Assembly: GCA_963834685.1 (NCBI GenBank)
Contig: CAWICW010000027.1
Span: 62,001-126,000, forward strand
Length of the DNA: 64,000 nucleotides
Direction of reading: 5' to 3'
Source of the DNA: Palsa-504 sp963834685
Lineage (GTDB): Bacteria > Actinomycetota > Actinomycetes > Streptosporangiales > Streptosporangiaceae
A program made the position numbers and the translations under genes. Shown in pieces: positions 40,353 to 48,925 of the stretch (positions are counted from its first letter, which is position 1; the number at the start of each line of letters is the position of its first letter). Under the pieces are notes generated by a model. That model worked only from the letters and a program-made list of their open reading frames with translations. It had not been told where the DNA came from and made no database searches.

Positions 40353-43208
40353 GTGGCTGACCGACTTGTCGTTCGCGGCGCCCGCGAGCACAACCTGAAG
40401 GACGTCTCGCTGGACCTGCCGCGGGACGCCATGATCGTGTTCACCGGGCTGTCCGGCTCGGGCAAGTCCAGCCTGGCCTTCGACACCATCTTCGCCGAGG
40501 GCCAGCGCCGGTACGTCGAGTCGCTGTCGGCCTACGCCCGGCAGTTCCTCGGCCAGATGGACAAGCCCGACGTCGACTTCATCGACGGGCTGTCGCCGGC
40601 GGTCTCGATCGACCAGAAATCCGCGAGCCGGAACCCGCGCTCCACGGTGGGAACGATCACCGAGGTCTACGACTACCTGCGGCTGCTGTACGCCAGGATC
40701 GGCAAGCCGCACTGCCCGATCTGCGGGCGGCCGATCGCGCGGCAGACCCCGCAGCAGATCGTGGACCGGGTGATGGAACTAGAGGAGGGGACCAGGTTCC
40801 AGGTGCTTGCTCCGGTGGTGCGCGGGCGCAAGGGCGAGTACGGCGAGCTGCTGCGGGAGCTGCAGACCAAGGGCTACTCGCGGGCGCGGGTGGACGGTAC
40901 CATCGTCCGGCTGGACGAGGCGCTGGCCGGCCAGCTGCCGGCCCTGAAGAAGTACGAGAAGCACGACATCGAGGTGATCGTCGACCGGCTCGCGGTCAAG
41001 GACACGGCGCGGCGCCGGCTGACCGATTCGGTGGAGACCGCGCTCGGCCTGTCCGGCGGCGTGGTCATCCTGGACTTCATCGACCTGCCGGAGACCGACC
41101 AGCACCGCGAGCGGATGTACTCCGAGCACCTGGCCTGCCTGTACGACGACCTGTCCTTCGACGAGCTCGAGCCTCGCTCGTTCTCGTTCAACTCGCCGTG
41201 GGGCGCCTGCCCCGACTGCACCGGGCTGGGCACCAAACTCGAGGTCGACCCGGAGCTGATCGTCCCGGATGAGAGCAAGTCGCTGACCGGCGGCGCGCTC
41301 GCGCCGTGGAGTAGCGGCCACCTCAGCGACTACTTCGAACGGCTGATCCAGGCCCTGGGCGAGACGATCGGGTTCCGGATGGACACGCCGTGGGCCAAGC
41401 TGCCCAGCGCCGCCCGCCAGGCCCTGCTGCGCGGCTTCGACGGGCAGGTCCACGTCCGGTACCGGAACCGGTACGGCCGGGAGCGCTCGTACTACACGAC
41501 GTTCGAGGGCGTGATCCCGTGGGTCGAGCGGCGGCACGCCGAGGCGGAGTCGGACTCCAGCCGGGAGAAGTTCGCCGGCTACATGCGCGAGGTGCCGTGC
41601 CCGTCTTGTGGCGGCGCCCGGCTGAAGCCGGTGTCGCTGGCGGTCACCGTGGACGGCCGGTCGATCGCCGAGCTGTGCGCGCTGCCCGTCGGCGAGCTGG
41701 CCAAGCTGCTGCTCACGCTGGAGCTGTCCGAGCGCGACCGCCAGATCGCCCAGCGGATCGTGAAGGAAGTAAACGCCCGGATGGGCTTCCTGCTCGACGT
41801 CGGGCTGGACTACCTGACCCTGGACCGCGCATCGGCCACGCTGGCAGGCGGCGAAGCCCAGCGGATCAGGCTGGCCACCCAGATCGGCTCGGGGCTGGTC
41901 GGGGTGCTGTACGTGCTGGACGAGCCGTCCATCGGGCTGCACCAGCGGGACAACCACCGGCTGCTCGAGACCCTGCTGCGGCTGCGGGACCTGGGCAACA
42001 CGCTGATCGTCGTCGAGCACGACGAGGACACGATCAAGGCCGCGGACTGGGTAGTGGACATCGGGCCGCGGGCCGGGGAGCACGGCGGCCACATCGTGGT
42101 CTCCGGGACGGTCGCCGACCTGCTGGCCAGCCCGGACTCGCTGACCGGCGCGTATCTGGCGGGACGGCAGTCCATCCCGTTGCCCGCGACCCGCAGGCCG
42201 CGGGACAAGAACCGCGAGGTCACGGTCAAGGGCGCCAGCGAGCATAACCTGCGCGGCGTGGACGTGTCGTTCCCGCTCGGCTGCCTGGTGGCGGTCACCG
42301 GGGTGTCGGGCTCGGGCAAGTCGACCCTGGTCAACGACATCCTGTACAAGGCGCTGGCCCGGGAGCTGAACGGGGCCCGGACGGTGCCGGGCAAGCATGT
42401 CAGGGTGACCGGGATCCAGCACCTGGACAAGGTGGTCCACGTTGATCAAGGGCCGATCGGACGCACCCCGCGGTCCAACCCGGCCACCTACACCGGCGTG
42501 TTCGACCACGTGCGGAAGCTGTTCGCGGCGACCACCGAGGCCAAGATCCGCGGCTACCAGCCGGGCCGGTTCTCGTTCAACGTGAAGGGCGGCCGGTGCG
42601 AGGCCTGCGCCGGGGACGGCACGATCAAGATCGAGATGCAGTTCCTGCCCGACGTCTACGTGCCGTGCGAGGTCTGCCACGGGGCCCGGTACAACACCGA
42701 CACCCTGCAGGTGCACTACAAGGGCAAGACGATCGCCGAGGTCCTGGACATGCCGATCGAGGAGGCGGCCGAGTTCTTCGAGGCGGTGCCCGCCATCCAC
42801 CGGCACCTGAAGACTCTGGTCGACGTCGGCCTCGGCTACGTCCGGCTCGGCCAGCCCGCCCCCACCCTGTCCGGCGGCGAGGCGCAGCGGGTCAAGCTCG
42901 CCTCGGAACTGCAGCGCCGGGCCACCGGCCGCACCATCTACGTGCTGGACGAGCCCACCACCGGGCTGCACTTCGAGGACATCCGCAAGCTGCTCGGCGT
43001 GCTGAACCGGCTGGTCGAGACCGGCAACACGGTGATCGTGATCGAGCACAACCTGGACGTCATCAAGACCGCTGACTGGGTCATCGACCTCGGGCCCGAG
43101 GGCGGCGCGGGCGGCGGGGCGGTGGTCGCCACCGGGACGCCGGAGCAGATCGCCGCCGTCGAGGAAAGCTATACGGGCCAGTTCCTCAAGAAGATCCTCG
43201 AGGTCTGA
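40353..43208 (+). CDS. uvrA: Excinuclease ABC subunit UvrA
   Basis: 951 residues from GTG 40353, the normal length. Damage-recognition ATPase of nucleotide excision repair. Two ABC modules: Walker A GLSGSGKSSLAF near residue 30 and GVSGSGKSTLVND near 640; signatures LAGGEAQRIRLATQ and LSGGEAQRVKLASEL; Walker B YVLDEPSIGLH and YVLDEPTTGLH. Zinc modules include CPICGRP, CPDC, CPSCGGAR and CEAC followed by CEVC. UvrB and UvrC are not nearby. Confidence 0.97.
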   Translation: MADRLVVRGAREHNLKDVSLDLPRDAMIVFTGLSGSGKSSLAFDTIFAEGQRRYVESLSAYARQFLGQMDKPDVDFIDGLSPAVSIDQKSASRNPRSTVGTITEVYDYLRLLYARIGKPHCPICGRPIARQTPQQIVDRVMELEEGTRFQVLAPVVRGRKGEYGELLRELQTKGYSRARVDGTIVRLDEALAGQLPALKKYEKHDIEVIVDRLAVKDTARRRLTDSVETALGLSGGVVILDFIDLPETDQHRERMYSEHLACLYDDLSFDELEPRSFSFNSPWGACPDCTGLGTKLEVDPELIVPDESKSLTGGALAPWSSGHLSDYFERLIQALGETIGFRMDTPWAKLPSAARQALLRGFDGQVHVRYRNRYGRERSYYTTFEGVIPWVERRHAEAESDSSREKFAGYMREVPCPSCGGARLKPVSLAVTVDGRSIAELCALPVGELAKLLLTLELSERDRQIAQRIVKEVNARMGFLLDVGLDYLTLDRASATLAGGEAQRIRLATQIGSGLVGVLYVLDEPSIGLHQRDNHRLLETLLRLRDLGNTLIVVEHDEDTIKAADWVVDIGPRAGEHGGHIVVSGTVADLLASPDSLTGAYLAGRQSIPLPATRRPRDKNREVTVKGASEHNLRGVDVSFPLGCLVAVTGVSGSGKSTLVNDILYKALARELNGARTVPGKHVRVTGIQHLDKVVHVDQGPIGRTPRSNPATYTGVFDHVRKLFAATTEAKIRGYQPGRFSFNVKGGRCEACAGDGTIKIEMQFLPDVYVPCEVCHGARYNTDTLQVHYKGKTIAEVLDMPIEEAAEFFEAVPAIHRHLKTLVDVGLGYVRLGQPAPTLSGGEAQRVKLASELQRRATGRTIYVLDEPTTGLHFEDIRKLLGVLNRLVETGNTVIVIEHNLDVIKTADWVIDLGPEGGAGGGAVVATGTPEQIAAVEESYTGQFLKKILEV

Positions 43209-43219
43209 CGCCGGCTGGC

Positions 43220-44653
43220 CTACGGCGCCCTGGCGGGCGTGCGGTCCGGAACGGGCGGCGGAGGCGCTGAACTGGGGCCGGACGGCAGCCGACGGGTCAC
43301 GGCCAGCGCCACCAGGCCAACCGCCGCTGCGGTGCAGAAGGCGGCCGTGATACCGGCACGAAGGTCACGGCCGGCCGCTGCGGCCACCGCCGCGCCGCCC
43401 ACGCCGATGCCGATCGCGGTGCCGATCACGTCGGCCAGGTTCAGCGACGCCGCCGCCCGGCCCTCCTGGCCGGGCGCCGCCTTCTGCAGCATCATCAGCG
43501 AGATCGGCGCGTAGGCCAGGCCCATCCCGAAGCCGGCCACGGTCCAGGCCGCCAGGCCCTCGGCCACCGGCACGCCGGGCTGCAGGGCCAGGATCATTCC
43601 GGCGATGCCGGCCAGCACGATCACTAGCCCGCTGCGTACCAGGCGGCGTCCCTCCCAGCTATCGCTCAGCCGGGCCTGGACCCAGGCGCCGGCCGTCCAG
43701 GCCACCGTGGCGCCGGTGACGGCGATGCCCGCCACCACCGGGGTCCGATGGCGTACCGCGGTCATGGCCAGCGTCACGTAGGCGTCCGCGCCGAAGAACG
43801 TGAACGTCAGCAGGCCCCGGCTGAGGATCGTGGCGGGCAGCCCGGCGCGCGCGGTCAAGGTGCCGGCCGGGACCAGCCGGCGTAGCGCGGGCAGCCCGGC
43901 GGCCCCGCCGGCGGCGATCAGGGCCAGGCCGCCCACTATGGCGCTCAGACGGCCCGGGCCGGCGCCGGAGCCGGCCGCGAGCGTCAGGCCGGCCAGGATC
44001 ATCGTGGCGCCCGCCGCGGTACGGAAGCCGTCGATCATCCGGTGCTCTTCCGCCCCGCCAGCGGCGGGCGGTCCGAGGCGGATCAGCGCGGGCACGGCGA
44101 TCGTGCCGGCCACCGCAACGATCGGCAGCAGGCCCAGGAACACCCACCGCCACCCGAACAGGTGCGCCACTTCGGCGCTGACCGCGGGTCCGGCCAGCCC
44201 CGGCGCGACCCACGCGGTGGACAGGACCGCCATCATGCGGGCCCGCAGCCCTCTGGGCAGGCTGCGGCCGATCACGGCGTAAGCAACTGAGGGCACCGCG
44301 CCAGCACCCACACCCTGCAGTACCCGGCCCGCGACCAGCACGCCCATCGAGGGCGCCAGGCCCGCCAGGGCCAGGCCGGCTCCGAACAGCACCACCCCGG
44401 CCACGAACGGGACCGCGGGCCCGCGCCGGTCGGCCTCCCGGCCGGCCGCCACGATGCCGATCACGCTGCCCAGCATGAACCCGCTGAACGCCCAGCCGTA
44501 CAGGCGCAGGCCGCCCAGATCCCGGGCTACCACCGGCATGACGGTCACCACCGCCAGTGCCTCGGACGCCACGAAGGTGATAGTCAGGACCAGGCCGACG
44601 GTCAGGGCGCGTCGCTGCGGGGCCATCAGCCCCCCGTCCTGACCCTCGTTCAT
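43220..44653 (-). CDS. MFS transporter (drug exporter type)
   Basis: 477 residues with 12-14 predicted helices. N-terminal half: VASEALAVVTVMPVVARDLGGLRLYGWAFSGFMLGSVIGIVAAGREADRRGPAVPF (motif A-like GREADRRG) and GRVLQGVGAGAVPSVAYAVIGRSLPRGLRARMMAVLSTAWVAPGLAGPAV (motif C-like). This places it in the DHA family of proton-coupled multidrug or metabolite exporters. The C-terminal 40 residues are Pro/Arg-rich. Convergent with uvrA, 11 bases apart. Confidence 0.88.
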   Translation of the reverse strand: MNEGQDGGLMAPQRRALTVGLVLTITFVASEALAVVTVMPVVARDLGGLRLYGWAFSGFMLGSVIGIVAAGREADRRGPAVPFVAGVVLFGAGLALAGLAPSMGVLVAGRVLQGVGAGAVPSVAYAVIGRSLPRGLRARMMAVLSTAWVAPGLAGPAVSAEVAHLFGWRWVFLGLLPIVAVAGTIAVPALIRLGPPAAGGAEEHRMIDGFRTAAGATMILAGLTLAAGSGAGPGRLSAIVGGLALIAAGGAAGLPALRRLVPAGTLTARAGLPATILSRGLLTFTFFGADAYVTLAMTAVRHRTPVVAGIAVTGATVAWTAGAWVQARLSDSWEGRRLVRSGLVIVLAGIAGMILALQPGVPVAEGLAAWTVAGFGMGLAYAPISLMMLQKAAPGQEGRAAASLNLADVIGTAIGIGVGGAAVAAAAGRDLRAGITAAFCTAAAVGLVALAVTRRLPSGPSSAPPPPVPDRTPARAP

Positions 44654-44729
44654 CAGCCTCTCCGGTCTAGCCCCGCCCCTTGAGCCTAAGCGCGTCGCCG
44701 GGACCGATGAGCCCGGGCGTGAGGCGCGG

Positions 44730-44945
44730 TCAGGCGGGCCGCTCGTCGAGCCGGAAGCCGACCTTCACCGAGACCTGGAAGTGGCAGCGCCCGTCCTCGA
44801 TGCGGCCCCGCATCCCGGTGACCTCGAACCAGTCCAGGTTGTGCAGGGTCTCCGAAGCGCGGCTGACGGCGCCCTTGATCGCGTCGTCGATGCCGTCGGT
44901 GGAGGAGCCGACGATCTCGGTGATCGAGTAAATGTTGTCTGCCAT
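44730..44945 (-). CDS. Dodecin
   Basis: 71 residues. Flavin-binding dodecamer: YSITEIVGSSTDGIDDAIKGAVSRASETLHNLDWFEVTGMRGRIEDG and HFQVSVKVGFRLDE match the beta-alpha-beta-beta dodecin fold, with the Trp (DWFEV) that stacks on flavin. It stores FMN or FAD. GGAAGGG lies seven bases before ATG 44945. Confidence 0.93.
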   Translation of the reverse strand: MADNIYSITEIVGSSTDGIDDAIKGAVSRASETLHNLDWFEVTGMRGRIEDGRCHFQVSVKVGFRLDERPA

Positions 44946-45006
44946 CGGTGATCCCTTCCGCGAGTGGGTCTTCCCACCGCTTACCCCGAACCCGGCGTCG
45001 CCTCAC

Positions 45007-45200
45007 TCACCGGTCGCCGGTCAGGCGGGCGGCCCGGGCGTGCAGGTAGCGCTGCTGCGGGAGGTTGCTCGTGCGGGTGGCCGCCGCGAGATAGGCAGCC
45101 CGGGCCGCGTCGCGCTCGCCGGCCATCTCCAGCAGGTGCGCGCTGACCGCGGGCAGCCGGTGGTCCCCGGTCATCCGCTCGTCGGCGCCGAGCCCGGCGA
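45007..45200 (-). pseudogene. C-terminal remnant of an ECF42-type sigma factor
   Basis: In the frame offset from yciI, about 60 residues read ADERMTGDHRLPAVSAHLLEM, AGERDAARAAYLAAATRTSN and LPQQRYLHARAARLTGDR before the stop at 45007. This is the C-terminal helical region (HRLxAVRAHLLE, AAxAAY, RYLxxRAARL) of ECF42/SigJ-like sigma factors, which are normally encoded directly downstream of a YciI/DGPF protein. The sigma2 and sigma4 domains are absent. See the yciI fragment upstream. Confidence 0.72.
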
Positions 45201-45392
45201 GTGGACCGGGGCGGCCAGCCCCCGCGTGTCCACCAGTTCCCCAGATTCGGCAAGCTCCTGGTTGAACGACTCCATGAACGTCCCGAGTGCGGCGAACTCC
45301 TCCCGGGACCAGGCTGGCCTGCCTTCCGTGGCCCGGCCGGCCATCGAGTCGTAGTCCCGCTGCGAGCCGTACACCAAGATCATGTACTTCAT
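45171..45392 (-). pseudogene. Truncated YciI-like (DGPF) protein
   Basis: 73 codons. The first 62 residues (MKYMILVYGSQRDYDSM to FMESFNQELAESGELVDTRGLAAPVHS) match the N-terminal half of YCII-related proteins, normally about 115 residues. The family C-terminal half (DGPF motif) is missing; the frame runs out in PGSAPTSG, where the DNA has become sigma-factor sequence in another frame. One deletion therefore removed the end of yciI and most of the downstream sigma gene. Confidence 0.75.
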
Positions 45393-45530
45393 GATCGCTC
45401 CTCTCGGTTCGGCGCCTGGGTTAAGACGCGTGCTTCAGCAGAGACGTCGAGGCGGCTGGCTCATCCCGGACATCCGCGCCGCGACTATACGCTCGACCTG
45501 CGCGACGAGCTCGCGGACAGGGGGTGCGCG

Positions 45531-46169
45531 GTGGAGATCATGACCGGCGGCGGGCTGGCGCGGGCCGAGCTGGAGGGGGGCGATCCGGCTGAGCGCGGCG
45601 CGGTCCGGTTCCTGCTGGTGCTCACGCACGGGGCGGGCGGCAGCGCGGGCTCACCCGACCTGCTGGCGGCCCGCGACGCCGCGCTCGGGCTCGGCGGGCT
45701 GGTGGCTCGCGTGACCCAGCCGTACCGGGTCAGGGGGGCCCGGGCGCCTGGCTCGGCGGTCCGCCAGGACGCCGCCTGGATCGAGATCGTGGCCGCGCTG
45801 ACGGGGCTCGTACCGGGCGTCCCGCTCGTTCAGGGCGGGCGGAGTAACGGAGCGCGGGTGGCGTGCCGCACGGCGGCCGCCGTCGCAGCCCGGGCCGTGA
45901 TCGCGCTGGCGTTTCCGCTGCGGCCGCCTGGCCGGGCGGGGCAGAGCCGGCTGGCTGAGCTGCGCTCCGCGGGGGCGGGCGGGGCCGCGGTGCTGGTAGT
46001 CAACGGGGAGCGTGACCCATTCGGGATCCCCGGGGCCACGGATGCGGACCGGGTCGTCGTCGTGCCGGGGGAGACGCATTCGCTGAAAGGTCACCGCGCC
46101 GTCATCGCCGGGGCCGTGGCCGACTGGCTGCCCGGCGTGCTGCGCTCAAGGGCTTCAACTGAGGGATAG
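45531..46169 (+). CDS. Alpha/beta hydrolase (Tex30/KANL3-like)
   Basis: 212 residues from GTG 45531 (ATG 45540 is an alternative). FLLVLTHGAGGSAGSPDLLAARDAA carries the oxyanion glycine loop, VQGGRSNGARVACRTAAA has the nucleophile elbow (GRSNGA), VLVVNGERDPFGIPGATD provides the Asp and VVVPGETHSLKGH the His. Such small dienelactone-hydrolase-like proteins are common in actinobacteria. The gene starts next to the truncated yciI, divergent from it. The frame extends to 45201 through yciI antisense. Confidence 0.82.
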   Translation: MEIMTGGGLARAELEGGDPAERGAVRFLLVLTHGAGGSAGSPDLLAARDAALGLGGLVARVTQPYRVRGARAPGSAVRQDAAWIEIVAALTGLVPGVPLVQGGRSNGARVACRTAAAVAARAVIALAFPLRPPGRAGQSRLAELRSAGAGGAAVLVVNGERDPFGIPGATDADRVVVVPGETHSLKGHRAVIAGAVADWLPGVLRSRASTEG

Positions 46170-46187
46170 CAAAGGGGGGTCGCCAGA

Positions 46188-46463
46188 TCAGGCACCCCGC
46201 TGGGTGCCGCCGGAGGCGGATAACGCCGCCGGCGCCTGCCCGCCGTGCTGCGGTGTAACCCGGGCCGGGCGGTCGAAGGCCAGGTCCGTGGGCCGATGCG
46301 GTGCGATGGACGCACCGTCAGGCAGGAGTTCCCCCGTGTCTTCGAAGATCACAATGCCGTTGCAGAGCAGGCTCCAGCCCTGCTCGGGGTGGCTGACGAT
46401 GGTGTGCGCCGCTTCGCGGTCCGGGGCTGACGCCTCCGGACACTGCGGCGAGTGTGGGCACAT
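46188..46463 (-). CDS. DUF5999 family small protein
   Basis: 91 residues from ATG 46463. The first 50 residues MCPHSPQCPEASAPDREAAH then GWSLLCNGIVIFEDTGELLPDGASIAPHRP match the short DUF5999 family of streptomycetes and relatives. Three Cys in CPHSPQCPE and CNG could bind metal. GGAGG at 46471-46475 with a seven-base spacer sets the start; ATG 46490 is upstream of it. The C-terminal extension (ARVTPQHGGQAPAALSASGGTQ) is not conserved and contains a GCCGCCGGAGGCGG palindrome. Function unknown. Confidence 0.8.
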   Translation of the reverse strand: MCPHSPQCPEASAPDREAAHTIVSHPEQGWSLLCNGIVIFEDTGELLPDGASIAPHRPTDLAFDRPARVTPQHGGQAPAALSASGGTQRGA

Positions 46464-46490
46464 ATCAGTGCCTCCTGGTTGGTTCATCAT

Positions 46491-46927
46491 GTGTGTTCTT
46501 GATTAGTTGCTAGTGTGCCGCAGCTCTCGCGATCGTTATATGGCTCAGGCGAATCGTTTTCTCACTCGCCTTCTGTAGCGTTCCGCTAGTTTCTGTCTGG
46601 CACAGATTGACTACTAGTTGTAACTAAGTGGCTCTACTGTGTGTCACAGTATAATACTTCTGTGTAGTTTTCGCTGCCCTGCCGACCAAGTGGCCTAGAC
46701 CATTCTAGGGCCTTGCCCGACCCATGTGGCCTAGACCAACTCTGCCCCTCCTGATCCTCCGGCGCAAGCGACACGCCTCATTGCAACAATCGATTGCTGT
46801 GTATACATTTCCGCGGAGCGCCCGGAACCATGCAGAGCCGCGGCCGGACTGGCCCCCTCTATCTGGAGACGTCGCAGCACCCCGGAAGGTTCACCACGGC
46901 CGGGGGAGGAATTCCTGGGACGGGGAC
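46491..46927. other. AT-richer non-coding island
   Basis: 437 bases with no supported gene and clearly lower G+C than the rest of the window, mainly between 46500 and 46680. It contains a 17-bp palindrome over a perfect -10 box (46635-46655), a stem-like GGCCTAGA/TCTAGGGCC pair around 46693-46714, and a direct repeat GTGGCCTAGACCA at 46690-46702 and 46726-46738. It may hold the DUF5999 promoter and 5' region, a small RNA or the trace of lost foreign DNA. Confidence 0.5.
46635..46655 (+). promoter_or_regulatory. Palindromic operator over a consensus -10 box
   Basis: TACTGTG-TGT-CACAGTA (46635-46651) is a perfect 7-bp inverted repeat. It overlaps TATAAT (46650-46655), a perfect -10 hexamer on the plus strand; no good -35 is seen 17 bases upstream. 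It looks like a repressor- or activator-controlled promoter, but no plus-strand gene follows for about 1 kb. Confidence 0.45.
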
Positions 46928-47338
46928 TCAGGCCTTGGTGATCTGGGCCTGCAGCGGGCTGGGCTCGAACATCACGGCCGGGATGTCGTTGAGACGATGG
47001 GTTTCGCGCAGGGTGAGCAGGCGCTCGGCCTCGGCGGTGAGAGCGTGGATGTGCGGCTTGGCCCTGGCCTTGCGCCGGTAGATGCGGTCGTCGTAGCCGC
47101 GCGGGCCGATCTCCGCGCGCTGCTCCGCGAAGGCGGCGTGCATGGCGTCGGTCAGTGCGGAGTCCAGGGCCAGCGCGAGGCGGCGCAACTCGGCGTCGGG
47201 GGCGCGGCGGGCCTGCGCCTGGCGGAACTGGGTCTCGGCCTCGCTCGCCGCGTCGAGAAGTTCCGGCCGCCGGGCGGCGAGCGCCGCGTCGGCCGCGTAG
47301 TTCTGCTCCGCCTCGCTGCTGGGCTTGTAGCGGTTCAT
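46928..47338 (-). CDS. Hypothetical helical protein
   Basis: 136 residues from ATG 47338 (ATG 47353 is also in frame). Highly charged and helical: SEAEQNYAADAALAARRPELLDAASEAETQF, LRRLALALDSALTDAMHAAFAEQRAEIG and RGYDDRIYRRKARAKPHIHALTAEAERLLTLRETHRL. No signal, membrane segment or known motif. I do not recognise the family. It lies between the AT-rich island and a glycosyltransferase remnant. Confidence 0.5.
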   Translation of the reverse strand: MNRYKPSSEAEQNYAADAALAARRPELLDAASEAETQFRQAQARRAPDAELRRLALALDSALTDAMHAAFAEQRAEIGPRGYDDRIYRRKARAKPHIHALTAEAERLLTLRETHRLNDIPAVMFEPSPLQAQITKA

Positions 47339-47399
47339 GACCCCAGGTCTCATGCCCGTAGGGTACCCGGCCAGGGGTCTGGGGGCGCGCCGGCCCCGC

Positions 47400-47750
47400 T
47401 CACGAATAGTCGCGGAAAGCGGGCCAGGCCTGCGCCCAGGATGACCGCAGGCCGGTGGCCACGAAGATCTGCGCGCCCTGCTCGTCGTCGCTGACGCCGA
47501 GGCCGTTCCAGAACGCGGCCACGAGGCGGACCTGGGCGAACTCGCGGCGCAGCAGGGCCGGGTCGACGTTCACCGCGATGACCGCCTCATCGCCCGCGGG
47601 CGGCGGGCCCCACAGCCAGAAGTTGTTGGCGCCGCTGTAGGCCTGCGGCAGGGCGAGCCCGGGACCGTAGCGGTCGATCGCCCCCGCCTCGCCGTAGTTC
47701 CCGGTCAAGATGGCGGTCTGCCGCCGCTGCGGGCCGGGCAGCGACTGGTG
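47400..47750 (-). pseudogene. C-terminal remnant of a PMT/ArnT-type glycosyltransferase
   Basis: About 115 residues before the stop: QSLPGPQRRQTAILTGNYG, EAGAIDRYGPGLALPQAYSG, ANNFWLWGPPP, LLRREFAQVRLVAAFWNGLG and QIFVATGLRSSWAQAWPAFRDYS. This is the extracytoplasmic C-terminal end of actinobacterial dolichyl-phosphate-mannose-type (GT39/ArnT-like) transferases. All of the membrane domain, about 350-400 residues, is absent. Homology stops near 47748, where LuxR sequence of the opposite strand begins. Confidence 0.75.
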
Positions 47751-48002
47751 TTCGCGCGGCGGCCGCCGCAGACCGCTCCCGCGCCGTCACGGCTTGCCTC
47801 GCTGACGGCGCGGGAGCGGGAGGTGCTGGTGCTGCTGGCCCGGGGCGGCAGCAACATCGAGATCGCGGCCGCGCTGTTCGTCAGCGAGGCGACGGTCAAG
47901 GCGCACGTCGGAAACCTGCTGGCCAAGCTCGGGCTCCGCGACCAGGTGCAGGCCGTGATCCTGGCCTACGAGACCGGCATTGTGATCCCGGGGTCGCCCT
48001 AG
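47748..48002 (+). pseudogene. LuxR/NarL response-regulator C-terminal remnant
   Basis: 84 residues consisting of the interdomain linker (FARRPPQTAPAPSRLASL) and a complete LuxR HTH: LTAREREVLVLLARGGSNIE, IAAALFVSEATVKAHVGNLL and AKLGLRDQVQAVILAYETGIV. The receiver domain that normally precedes it is missing, and there is no convincing ribosome site. It could still be a free-standing HTH protein, but the shared breakpoint with the transferase remnant argues for a truncated response regulator. It overlaps the protease stop by four bases. Confidence 0.7.
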
Positions 48003-48901
48003 GCCTCCGCGGTCGGCTCGCCCAGGGTGACCTGGATGGTGCGCTCCTCGGTGCCGCGCAGGACGGTCATCTCGACCGCGCCGCCGGGCGCCGCCGCCCG
48101 GAGGGCGCCGGACAGGTCGTCGACGGTGCGGACGGGCTGGCCGGCGGCCGTCACGATCAGGTCGCCGCGGGCCAGGCCGGCGCGGGCGGCCGGGCTGTTC
48201 TCGGCGACCTCGCGGATGAGCAGGCCGTCAGCCTCAGGGAGGCCGACGGCGCGGCGCAGCCGCCGGGCCACGTGGCCGGGAGCGATCGCGACGCCCAGCC
48301 GGGGCGGCTGGACCGATTCACCGCGGGCCAGCGCGTCGACCCGGCCGCGCAGCGCCTCGTCGGCGGGAATGGCCAGGTAGAAGCCCTCGCCCAGGCGGTT
48401 CGTGTTGATCCCGAGCAGCTGCCCGGCGGCGTTCAGGACCGGACCGCCTGAGGAGCCGGGCAGCAACGGGGCCGTGTGCTCGAGGCTGCCGGTGATGCGC
48501 AGGCCGCGCGGGCCTCGGAAGCTCCGGTCGATGCCGGAGACGAACCCGAACGTCACCCGCAGCCCGCGCCCGCCCGGATTGGCCAGCGCGAAGACGGGCG
48601 TCCCGATGGCGGGTGCGTCGGCGGCCCACGGCAGGGCCGGAGCCTGACCGGTCTCGACCTCGACCACGGCGAGGTCGCCGTCGATGTCGGTCCCGGCCAA
48701 GGTCCCCTCGGCGGTGTGCCCGTCGGCGAAGGTGACCGTCACCTTGCTGCCGCGGACGTTGTGCGCGTTGGTCAGCACCCGGTTCTCGCCGAGCACGATG
48801 CCAGAGCCCACGCCCCACCGTTGCCCGATGCCCACCACCGAGGAACCGCCTTCCTCGGCCAGCCGCGCGATGCTGGCCTGGATCTCGTCGAGGATCGTCA
48901 T
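47999..48901 (-). CDS. S1C (HtrA/DegP-like) serine protease with PDZ domain
   Basis: 300 residues. Trypsin-like domain with catalytic His in VLTNAHNVRG, Asp in DIDGDLAVVEVETG and Ser in LPGSSGGPVLNAAG, followed by a C-terminal PDZ domain (LLIREVAENSPAARAGLARGDLIVTAAGQPVRTVDDLSGALR). Unlike most HtrA proteins it has no signal peptide or membrane helix, so it appears cytoplasmic. It is divergent from the HxlR gene with a shared palindromic operator and is probably under its control. Confidence 0.9.
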   Translation of the reverse strand: MTILDEIQASIARLAEEGGSSVVGIGQRWGVGSGIVLGENRVLTNAHNVRGSKVTVTFADGHTAEGTLAGTDIDGDLAVVEVETGQAPALPWAADAPAIGTPVFALANPGGRGLRVTFGFVSGIDRSFRGPRGLRITGSLEHTAPLLPGSSGGPVLNAAGQLLGINTNRLGEGFYLAIPADEALRGRVDALARGESVQPPRLGVAIAPGHVARRLRRAVGLPEADGLLIREVAENSPAARAGLARGDLIVTAAGQPVRTVDDLSGALRAAAPGGAVEMTVLRGTEERTIQVTLGEPTAEA

Positions 48902-48925
48902 CTCTTCTCACATCCCTTGGGAGTT

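Noticed and set aside
40779..43049. 756-codon open frame opposite uvrA
   Set aside because: Fully antisense to an unmistakable uvrA, with low-complexity composition.
45201..45530. Upstream extension of the alpha/beta hydrolase
   Set aside because: It is antisense to the truncated yciI; hydrolase homology begins after 45531.
46724..47494. 256-codon plus-strand frame after the AT-rich island
   Set aside because: Mostly antisense to the 46928-47338 frame, no ribosome site and no family signal, so it was not taken as the product of the 46650 promoter.
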